Shown in pieces: positions 28,301 to 35,292 of a stretch of 64,000 nt of DNA. How positions within the stretch are numbered: the first letter of the stretch is position 1; each line of letters begins with the position of its first letter. The DNA comes from UBA961 sp014191195 (GTDB lineage: Bacteria > Bacteroidota > Ignavibacteria > Kapaibacteriales > UBA961). The notes beneath the pieces were generated by a model. The model was not told the DNA's origin, ran no database searches, and worked only from the letters and a program-made list of their open reading frames with translations. Location of the stretch: assembly GCA_964204605.1 (NCBI GenBank), contig OZ123195.1, positions 1,302,001-1,366,000 on the forward strand, given 5' to 3'. The position numbers and the translations under genes are program-made.

Positions 28301-30672
28301 GTTTGTCCAAAAGCATTTTTAACTTGTTGAATTGCTAATGTATACGTTTGATTATTAACAAAAGGTGCAAACATGGTTAATAAGACTGTATCTGGTAAAA
28401 TCCCATTGTCTGATACAGAAATTGTCTGAATTGTAGGTAATCCAACATAATTATCTTTGTTTATAACACTTGCAGAATCCATATTGGTGCTATAAATTAT
28501 TCTAATTACGGTGCTGCTCAAAACTGAAATACTTTGTACTCTTGGTGGACCTTGAAATGAATATGTTGGCCATATTTGCGGTGATGTTCCAGCAGCTGAC
28601 ACTATCCAATTTTCTGGATTTAATATAGAATTTTTTAATGAAGAAGGTGCTCCTGTTTGAGTACCATTATAATATGCATTAACACTATTACCTATTACAT
28701 TTCCTGGCGCTGATGCCATAGATACGCAATGCTGTCCATCTATAAGTCCCGGAGGTATCATAGAAAATGAACCAGTACATATAGAATTTGATGCAATCCA
28801 TGAATTAGAAGATAATGCGGTTATATATTTAGGATTCGTATTAGTTCCTGCATAAATAATCACTTGATCACCAGAGGAACTTAAACCAAATCCACTTCCG
28901 GACACTAATCCTTTATTTGCAGTTAATGCCTCTGTTTTTATACTAATAAATGAACCAGCAGGTATACATTCGTTTTCAGGAGATATCCATGTTATACCAC
29001 CTGGACATTGAGTCGGCATTCCTTGTATAACCTTAGCATCCGTCAATTGTAATATTGTCTCAGGTATAATATCTATTAAATTTATTAATCCAATTTCATC
29101 ATCTGCTGCAATTGCATTCATTCTATAAGCTATTGGTAATAAATCTCCTGCTTGAAAATTTGTTTGCGGTGGTATTATTGTAAATGTATTTCCTATTCGA
29201 TTCACAATTGGATTATTTGATACATCCTCTAAAGTATTAGGTATAATTCCAATAAAGTATTTTTTACCTAATTCCAGAGTTGATAATGGAGTAATAGTTA
29301 CAATATTATTTATATATGAGGCTGTAAATGGAATGATTGCTCCAAGGGTATCCTGTTGTCTTAATTCTATAGCATTTGCAATGTTTAATGATGTTAATGC
29401 AGAATTGTCTACTAATCGAACTTGCTCATTAAACGTTAAAGATGGTTGAACCACTGGATCAATATATTTTTTATTGTTTAATGGGATAATAGTCACATTT
29501 GGAGAAGATGTATCTATTCCCAATAAGGACAAGCCTTCTATTGTAAAATTATCAAATCGGTTATTTCCAGCTGTTCCACCGGCTCCCATTAAGAAACCTA
29601 CTTTTATCCTAAAATTTGGATTATTGTTGGCACCAGTAATCCCTAAATATGAAAGTGTACAAAGAACTGGATCGACATCAGCAACGATTATCGTGTCTTT
29701 GGAAACATAGTTTGTACCATCTGTAGAATAAGACCAAATCTGAGTTCCTGCACCACTTCCAGATCTTCTAGTAGCAAATTTTATTAATAAATCCTCATAC
29801 CCTACAGTTGGAAGTGAAAAAATTAATTCTCCACCTATTGGATTATTAAAACGAAGATGTGTTCCAGAAACATCTGCATTCCTTGCATTTTGATTTAATA
29901 CTGAAAAGTTTTGGCTAGTTCCTCCCGCTGGGTCAATGATACTGGTTCCACCTGGTGAATGAATAATACCTGCATTACCAATAAGAGAAAGTGAAGGTTG
30001 TGTAATTGAACTTATCGATGCATTATTATTAAAATTCCAATAATGTATAAGTGTATATGGAGGTATAAGTATACCATCTATAGAAAAGTTATCAAATCGA
30101 TTATTTCCTGTAGTACTTCCAATACCTGCTGCAAATTGTACTTTTACTTTTGCATTGGGATTATTATCCATCATGGTAATAGACGAAAAATCTATGGTCT
30201 TCATAACTGGATCAGCATCCAAAACAGTAATAGTATCTAATGCAGTAAATGTAATCCCATCAGAAGAATATGACCAATACTGCAAACCCGCACCGCTTCC
30301 AGATCTTCTTGTTGTAAATCTTATGCTTATATCTTTGTACGCATTTGTTGGAATACTAAAAATTAATTCACTACCTATTGGATTGTTTACCCTAAGATGT
30401 GTTCCAGAAACATCAGCATTCCGTGCATTTTGATTTAATACTGAAAAGTTTTGTCCTATTCCCCCAACCAAATCAATAGCACTTGTTGGACCCGGATTAA
30501 AAACTATGGAAGCACCATTAACAATACTTGTATTTGCTGTTAACATAGCAGTTAACGTACTGTTATTATTAAAATTCCAATAGTGTAATAATGTTGTAGG
30601 GTTACCTAAAACAAACTGAAAATTAAAAATAACCATACAAGTTACTAGTAATTTAAACGATGAGTATTTCAT
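25351..30672 (-). CDS. Giant multidomain T9SS-secreted protein (duplicated N-terminal domain, Calx-beta, choice-of-anchor I, dockerin-like and cohesin-like regions)
   Basis: About 1773 residues from the ATG at 30672; an upstream in-frame TTG is less likely. After a signal peptide (residues 1-23) come two copies of a ~175-residue domain (26-203, 207-383), each with LHYWNFNNN and NNRFDNF, then a bacterial Ig-like domain (~395-495). A Calx-beta domain (SVSEGVGTLTIPV, ~805-905) and a choice-of-anchor I propeller (~925-1420, VVGYDSATQRLFTTSGVEGY) follow. Next is a dockerin-like EF-hand stretch (YRADVNHNGRYY), a cohesin-like region, and a T9SS type A tail (LIDYLGKKVFQK to LFTEKISFIK). It is a surface or extracellular protein with unknown ligand. 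The dockerin and cohesin calls are tentative. Confidence 0.82.
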   Translation of the reverse strand: MKYSSFKLLVTCMVIFNFQFVLGNPTTLLHYWNFNNNSTLTAMLTANTSIVNGASIVFNPGPTSAIDLVGGIGQNFSVLNQNARNADVSGTHLRVNNPIGSELIFSIPTNAYKDISIRFTTRRSGSGAGLQYWSYSSDGITFTALDTITVLDADPVMKTIDFSSITMMDNNPNAKVKVQFAAGIGSTTGNNRFDNFSIDGILIPPYTLIHYWNFNNNASISSITQPSLSLIGNAGIIHSPGGTSIIDPAGGTSQNFSVLNQNARNADVSGTHLRFNNPIGGELIFSLPTVGYEDLLIKFATRRSGSGAGTQIWSYSTDGTNYVSKDTIIVADVDPVLCTLSYLGITGANNNPNFRIKVGFLMGAGGTAGNNRFDNFTIEGLSLLGIDTSSPNVTIIPLNNKKYIDPVVQPSLTFNEQVRLVDNSALTSLNIANAIELRQQDTLGAIIPFTASYINNIVTITPLSTLELGKKYFIGIIPNTLEDVSNNPIVNRIGNTFTIIPPQTNFQAGDLLPIAYRMNAIAADDEIGLINLIDIIPETILQLTDAKVIQGMPTQCPGGITWISPENECIPAGSFISIKTEALTANKGLVSGSGFGLSSSGDQVIIYAGTNTNPKYITALSSNSWIASNSICTGSFSMIPPGLIDGQHCVSMASAPGNVIGNSVNAYYNGTQTGAPSSLKNSILNPENWIVSAAGTSPQIWPTYSFQGPPRVQSISVLSSTVIRIIYSTNMDSASVINKDNYVGLPTIQTISVSDNGILPDTVLLTMFAPFVNNQTYTLAIQQVKNAFGQTMVCPYQYTFNYRTTIAFRNAFLSVSEGVGTLTIPVDIINPSQGSFSFQLMKKPFSTADSNDFGSFLSTFTITPTTNSVQISIPIKQDTIQEQHTEYATFLIHSLQNCALLGDSTINIFLRDDDRIAPKANGNLSIKHIASFTPSSVRSNSCEVVGYDSATQRLFTTSGVEGYIDIIDFSEPTSPKLIRSINMNSFGSVTSLAVKNGLLVVASPNVQAHLPGNVIALTLDGNPIRQFVVGAQPDMITFTPDGTKIIVANEGQPSLDYSIDPEGSISIIDISKGIYNTQQSDVKTLDFTAFNIQSQTLIGQGIRKIKSSSTLSQDFEPEYITVDPNSDIAWVTLQENNAIAVIDLRTQQISSIFPIGTKDISIIGNGIDASDNNQVIAIANWPIKAFYIPDAIANYSAKGKQLLVIANEGDEKEYGAFTERTTVGASTYLLDSTVFPQRNQLKKNHMLGRFRVTNVNGDKNGDGIFEDIYCVGARSFSIMDATTKKIIYDSGDDFEMITSSLAWISPIFNADNENNTLKGRSRAKGPEPEGVTIATIDGKSYAFTVLERIGGIMAYDITDPDKVQFVDYANSRSITSYSGDHGSETITFIPSTSHNKNRSYLVVANEISGTISIYEVVNNRFSPNIGDWGNADADGSSLPGKKHFGLQQQRYITQSDAQLIMKWLVNNNILHDSLKVDSLTGSNAYRADVNHNGRYYFSNRTPDNLRDTLMWKRMIDIGTDGIRLRNDSANILSYMPPDAGPLSKVYFEASPFDAALILHYLAGRVPTLPWLLDTIPSFGKVTLSQPLIRIKEILIDEKAYTSTYAVFSQNENISPLSFSLKDSTKISLQSVYPYLYNSEIAYNTKSIHFAGSEIFPSSEPLITFSIHGSRIKSIPVIINDVQFDINIDPLTTSIKENENTSCSFTYKNDGIEFLSDNSGGEIMLIDYLGKKVFQKQHLNTITHISFSEIPSGIYQIIYVHNNHLFTEKISFIK
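29524..30597 (-). repeat. Tandem duplication of a ~175-codon domain inside the giant T9SS gene
   Basis: Two adjacent ~530-base copies (about 30063-30597 and 29524-30054) encode similar domains. The most conserved DNA encodes QNFSVLNQNARNADVSGTHL and differs at few positions, while the flanks have diverged. This indicates an old duplication with constraint, or conversion, in the core. Confidence 0.85.
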
Positions 30673-30850
30673 AACAATCTTATAATCTATTAAACATTCG
30701 CAAAACAATACAGAAAATTAACTGTTTACATATTATTGAATTGTTATGATTTTATTGACACTATCTACATAGAAATACTAAACTATTCATCGTTCTTTAT
30801 AACACAAATACCCAAAAACAATTTTCACTATTTTGGGGCATTTGTATGCA

Positions 30851-30880
30851 TAGATATATAGATAGATAGATAGATAGATA
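30851..30880. repeat. Short GATA tetranucleotide repeat
   Basis: About five consecutive GATA units, preceded by TAGATATATA, lie just past the stop of the T9SS remnant. The tract is outside any reading frame and could vary in length by slippage; no function is evident. Confidence 0.85.
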
Positions 30881-30881
30881 T

Positions 30882-31259
30882 TTATCTATTAATTATCACT
30901 TTTTCAGTGAGAATATGTTCTCCATTATATAATCTAATCATATACATTCCATTGTTTAAGCCTGATATTGGAATAGGAATGATAAGATCTTGTTTACTAT
31001 TATTAGAAGACAGTGGAATCCTCATTACTTGATTTCCTAATACATCCAGTATTTCTACATGTGCATGCTCTTCTAGAATAAGCGAACTTCTTATAGAAAG
31101 CATATCTGATTCATGAACTGGATTTGGATAAACTGTCAAGCCGGAATATTCACCCATTGATACATCATTAATATTTGTTGTCCCTTGCCATTTATGTATT
31201 TGTATTTCTATTATTGTATCTTGAATACAGCCCTCTTTAATTACAACTACATTATTTCT
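30882..31259 (-). pseudogene. Remnant of a T9SS cargo gene (C-terminal sorting domain only)
   Basis: The frame is open from just after a stop at 31260-31262 down to 30882, without a start codon at the beginning. It first reads NVVVIKEGCIQDTIIEIQIH, which looks like the end of a PKD-like domain. It continues into a full T9SS type A sorting domain (YSGLTVYPNPVHESDMLSIR to HILTEKVIINR). No signal peptide or body precedes it, so this is the 3' end of a secreted-protein gene that has lost the rest. The internal ATG at 31157 is unlikely to be a genuine start. Confidence 0.7.
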
Positions 31260-31390
31260 TTATCATAGGAATTTTTCTGTCATTTTAAAGAGAAGAATAT
31301 TGTGTCTAAAATGTAAAGTGTAGGTTGACATTGTAACATTTTCTTAACACATCATAAACAATGTAATTTCTATATTTTTTACATGGATAT

Positions 31391-31425
31391 AAAAAAAGCA
31401 GACATTTCTATTGAATTATCTGCTT
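31391..31425 (-). terminator. Rho-independent terminator after the beta-helix gene
   Basis: On the minus strand AAGCAGA and TCTGCTT (31419-31425 and 31396-31402) form a 7-bp stem with a 16-base loop, followed by five more T. It lies ~50 bases past the beta-helix gene stop. Confidence 0.75.
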
Positions 31426-31471
31426 ATTGTAAAGGATGTGGAAGAATATTTATTCTGATTTCCTTACCATA

Positions 31472-32908
31472 CTACCATATCAGGAATTGATGATAGTCAA
31501 GTGGTATAAACATTGTTTCATGTTGGATTAAGAGTGTTTTAGCTAATGCCCCATTCAGATATATGATTGACACCTTTTTGGGTAGAAATTCATGAGGTAT
31601 TGTTAGCCATATTCCATCTAATGTTCTAATAGTACCAATGCTATATTGATTAGATTCAGATGATACTGAAGAGATCTCATCTCCTTCATAGGCACCAATC
31701 GAAGGTGGATAGTTAAAAGGTTTATTTTCAATATCTACTCTATTATCGGATAAAGGGAAGCCAGCGCCAATTGCAGGACTTGAATTCATAAGACGAAAAT
31801 CGCCAAGTTCAATATTCTTGAATAATGGATCTTTGCCATATATTCCCCCGCTTTCCTTTAATTGAGGCTCTTGTAATATGGAAGATATAGGATTATCGAT
31901 ATTATACCATAAATTATTTCTTAGCATAAAGCTAGCTGGATCTGTATTACCACCAATATTAACTTGTCTAGAAATACTTGATTTAAACACAATCAGATTA
32001 TTCTGAAACACATTATCGCCACAAGCTAAAAATCTATTTGGGTCTACTGTTTCTTGAAGAATTCTAAATATCCAACGTTCTGGGAAGATAATTGTATTGT
32101 GTTGAACTTTTATTCGAACAGATCCTACATAAGCAATTGGTGTTGTAGATCGAATAAAAATATTTGCATGAACAAGCATATCTGCAGCTTCAAAAGGTGC
32201 GTCCAAAGGACGAAAAAACTGCAAACCAGTTGAGCCACCAAGATTCAATGCTCGCTGCCCTCCATCTATAAATGAATTATGCTCAATGCGAATAAATCTG
32301 GTACCACCTTTGGCCTGTATACAATTGGAACCCTGACGAATAAATGTATTTTTTCTAAATTCTCCATTATGACATCCAACCATATCTACTCCACTTCCAC
32401 CAATAGAACCGTCCTGAAATATACAGTCTTCAATAATAAAATCATCTAAACCAGATAATTTTAATTGATCATTATTTCCACTTGCATTCATTGTAGAAAA
32501 AGTAAGATTCCGAAATATAATATGATGTGCTGGTGTATCAAATGTTCCAGCATCATCACAGTTCATTCCATTGCTGGTTTGTCCTTTTATCGTAAAATTC
32601 TCAATAATTAAATATGAGCAATCAGAAAAATGAAAGGATTCTGAACCTCCAGAAAAGACAACACTATCTCGGTTAATTCCTCTAATAATAATCGGAGAGT
32701 TTTGAATACCATTAATATTTTCAATAAAATATGCGCCTTTATATTCTGCAGGATACATCAATACAGTATCGCCAGGTTTTGCGGATAAACAAGCAGTTCT
32801 TGGATCTTGAAATTGTTGGCCAATTCCTACAGTTAATGTAGTTGCTTTCATAGAGAAGCACATACAGCACATTACATACAAACAAGTGATAAACACAGTA
32901 TGATTCAT
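31472..32908 (-). CDS. Secreted right-handed parallel beta-helix protein, C-terminus probably truncated
   Basis: The 478-residue protein has a signal peptide (MNHTVFITCLYVMCCMCFS) and then IGQQFQDPRTACLSAKPGDT, the usual start of secreted beta-helix (pectate-lyase-like) proteins. Repeating coils follow (IIENFTIKG, IIEDCIFQDGS, IRIEHNSFIDGG). Such proteins bind or cleave polysaccharides; no catalytic residues can be assigned. The C-terminus starts like a T9SS sorting domain (KVSIIYLNGALAKTL) but stops early. Another frame of the same DNA carries the expected LSSIPDMVVW, so a one-base loss near 31496 is likely. It lies downstream of two glycosyltransferase genes. Confidence 0.8.
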   Translation of the reverse strand: MNHTVFITCLYVMCCMCFSMKATTLTVGIGQQFQDPRTACLSAKPGDTVLMYPAEYKGAYFIENINGIQNSPIIIRGINRDSVVFSGGSESFHFSDCSYLIIENFTIKGQTSNGMNCDDAGTFDTPAHHIIFRNLTFSTMNASGNNDQLKLSGLDDFIIEDCIFQDGSIGGSGVDMVGCHNGEFRKNTFIRQGSNCIQAKGGTRFIRIEHNSFIDGGQRALNLGGSTGLQFFRPLDAPFEAADMLVHANIFIRSTTPIAYVGSVRIKVQHNTIIFPERWIFRILQETVDPNRFLACGDNVFQNNLIVFKSSISRQVNIGGNTDPASFMLRNNLWYNIDNPISSILQEPQLKESGGIYGKDPLFKNIELGDFRLMNSSPAIGAGFPLSDNRVDIENKPFNYPPSIGAYEGDEISSVSSESNQYSIGTIRTLDGIWLTIPHEFLPKKVSIIYLNGALAKTLLIQHETMFIPLDYHQFLIW

Positions 32909-32952
32909 ACATTTTCTGAAATCAGAGTTAAAATATTATCTATAAAAAAACA

Positions 32953-33771
32953 TTAGACTTTAGAAATAAGTCCTTCTTGCTCTAAACGATCTTTAATTGA
33001 AAAAACTAAAGTTTCCCAATCATATAATGGGGACATAGTATCACGATGCATATGTGTAGCTAATCCTGGCATTGGCGATAAGCCCATAGCTTTACCGAAA
33101 AATGTTAGCCGCCCATAAAGCCCTTTACTCAATTTTCTATCATTTGCACCTTTGGCACATTGCATCAAAAAAGCAAATCGTTTTCTTAAGGTAGAACCTT
33201 TCATTAAAAATGTGAATGTTGTATCTGTAATTTGTCGCCAATGACAATCTTCACTATGAAAAATAAGAGAAAATCGACGATATTTTCCTTTATATCGATC
33301 TGGATAATCAGTTGGATGAATGATTAAATCTGGTTTCCTTGGATCAATAAATGAACTCCATGTATATATTCTACGAGAATATTCCATCCATTGTTCTGGA
33401 TTTTGAATAAAACGATACATACAATGCATAGAGTCTGGCTTATGGACATAATCATCTTCGCAGAAATAAACCCAATCATCATCAGAAACATGAGCGCCGG
33501 CAAAAAAACTTCTACGGATAGATTCATCATTACCAAAATCACCATGAATAATATCTATATTTCTTTTTGTAAAAAAATCACATAAAGTTGGGCTTAATTT
33601 ATCTCCAATCACTTGAATTGTATGCGGAATCCCATGTAAAGAGTCTAGTAAACTCTGAAAACTAATCTGCACTAAAGTAGTTTTATCAAGCATAAAAGGT
33701 CGTGGATTTTTATTCACTGACTGTACAATATCGCATGCCCTAAATACAATGTGAATAGTTGGTGTGCTCAT
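32953..33771 (-). CDS. Glycosyltransferase, GT-A fold
   Basis: A 272-residue cytoplasmic protein with an N-terminal nucleotide-sugar binding region and a DDDWVYFCEDDY segment, whose acidic cluster fits the metal-binding DxD site of GT-A glycosyltransferases. The late SPMPGLATHMHRDTMSPLYD stretch is typical of small sugar transferases that act on surface glycans. Donor and acceptor are unknown. It overlaps the next glycosyltransferase gene by four bases (ATGA), so the two are translated together and probably act on one glycan. Confidence 0.75.
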   Translation of the reverse strand: MSTPTIHIVFRACDIVQSVNKNPRPFMLDKTTLVQISFQSLLDSLHGIPHTIQVIGDKLSPTLCDFFTKRNIDIIHGDFGNDESIRRSFFAGAHVSDDDWVYFCEDDYVHKPDSMHCMYRFIQNPEQWMEYSRRIYTWSSFIDPRKPDLIIHPTDYPDRYKGKYRRFSLIFHSEDCHWRQITDTTFTFLMKGSTLRKRFAFLMQCAKGANDRKLSKGLYGRLTFFGKAMGLSPMPGLATHMHRDTMSPLYDWETLVFSIKDRLEQEGLISKV

Positions 33772-34814
33772 AATGCATCAATAATTGTATATAATTTTTT
33801 CATCATCATATCAGGCTTAAATTCTTGAATATGCTCGAAAGCATAATCACATGCATTTTTAGCAAACCTATCATCATCCATTATTCGATGTGCCATTTGC
33901 ACTGCTGTATCGATATCAAATGGATTCTGAACGGTAAGTTCAGGAAACAGTTTTGGAGCATGTCCAGTACTAATAGTGCTAATAATTGGAACTCCTAAAG
34001 CAGCAGCATCTAACACATATCTACCCCAAGTATATCTATCATCTAAATTTAACCATAATAGAGATGAGCTAGCATGAGCATAATATTCTTTAAATGGTTT
34101 TGCATATTCAACTGTTAAATCTGCAGAATGCAAAAGCTTTGAAATATATGTTCTATTGATATCAACATTGAAAAAACTGCCACAATCTCTCATATTTGAC
34201 AAAAGATTTCTGAATTTCCTTGTCAATCTTCTTTCATAACCAATTATCGGTATATGCAATTGAGTAGCAACTTGATATTCATTCCATCTGGTCTTTAAAA
34301 ATGGACAAATATGCACAGTTCTTGATCGTTGTTCCCAGGGTATTGCACATGCTCTAATTCCATCAACTGGATAAGGAATTCCTAGGGTAATAACAGGTGA
34401 TTGTGTTAATGATTGTATAAAATGTTCAGCATGAATATTAATACAATTCACAAAAGACGAGGCATCAAAAAGTTCTCGCAAATGAGGCATAGGTTTAAGA
34501 TATGATCTCATATCTCCTTCTAATAATGTCATCCATATAACATGTTTTGGTCGATTCTCTGCAAGTGCCCTTACTTGTTGTAATCGTTTTGAACTGCCTA
34601 TTGCATTTAAATTCATAATCACGATATCGAAATCCGCAATCATTCTTGGAGTAATATCTAATTCATTACAATAAGTACCATTACTTGCAAAAACCCATGA
34701 TTCAATACCATTTAACAGATCAGCTTCATATGCTCTATCTTGCGCTTTCCATGTTCCTACATTACCTCCAACCACCAAGATACGTGGTGATATATGTCTA
34801 AAAGAATGAATCAT
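33768..34814 (-). CDS. Glycosyltransferase, GT-B-like
   Basis: A 348-residue protein starting with ILVVGGNVGTWKAQDRAYEA and ending in a GT-B-like C-terminal half (YVLDAAALGVPIISTISTGHAPKLFPE, where the conserved Glu binds the donor phosphate or ribose in group-1 enzymes). It probably transfers a sugar to a surface glycan or glycoprotein; substrates are unknown. It is the first gene of a pair with the GT-A enzyme. The TonB receptor gene is divergent, 478 bases upstream. Confidence 0.72.
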   Translation of the reverse strand: MIHSFRHISPRILVVGGNVGTWKAQDRAYEADLLNGIESWVFASNGTYCNELDITPRMIADFDIVIMNLNAIGSSKRLQQVRALAENRPKHVIWMTLLEGDMRSYLKPMPHLRELFDASSFVNCINIHAEHFIQSLTQSPVITLGIPYPVDGIRACAIPWEQRSRTVHICPFLKTRWNEYQVATQLHIPIIGYERRLTRKFRNLLSNMRDCGSFFNVDINRTYISKLLHSADLTVEYAKPFKEYYAHASSSLLWLNLDDRYTWGRYVLDAAALGVPIISTISTGHAPKLFPELTVQNPFDIDTAVQMAHRIMDDDRFAKNACDYAFEHIQEFKPDMMMKKLYTIIDAL

Positions 34815-35292
34815 ATACTTTCTGGAAAACTCTTTGTTAAATGTACATCAAATGATATGTATATAATGTCAATAATATAAGTATTTCATGGACTTAAATC
34901 ATGTAACAAAATACTGTTTTTGGCACTTTATTTCTATCCTTTACTCATAACTTTTGTTGAGGTTTCAATTTATATCTAAAGAAAAATCTATGACCAATAA
35001 AATGATGATTATATACTACTTCTAACTCATTATAATTCAATTACTTATATACTTTTTTTATTACTTGATTCCTTTTCTTATATTGTAGCAGTATTTATTG
35101 TAGTCGCAGCATATTACTTTATAATACTTATGTGTACATCCAAGCATCAAGAGAGCAATTCTACTAAGTGAATCTACTATAAAACTAGATATCAACATAG
35201 TAAAGAGTAATCTTGCTTGCTTTCGCACATATACTCCTTAAAAATTATCATGTTCCTTTGAACATATTTTATATTCCATTCACATTTGGAGA
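34815..35292. other. 478-base divergent intergenic region
   Basis: No gene or RNA is recognised here. It must hold promoters for the glycosyltransferase pair and the TonB receptor. The one clear element is a perfect 16-base interrupted palindrome, ATGTTCCTTTGAACAT (35250-35265), 28 bases before the receptor start, which could be a regulator site. I saw no exact TAnnTTTG element in the right orientation. Confidence 0.5.

Noticed and set aside
30806..30845. Hairpin between CAAATACCC and GGGCATTTG upstream of the giant T9SS gene
   Set aside because: No T-run follows on either strand, so I do not call it a terminator; a function cannot be supported.
30851..30880. GATA repeats as a possible CRISPR or phase-variation element
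   Set aside because: Units are 4 bases and lie outside a reading frame or promoter spacer; no spacers or cas genes are present.
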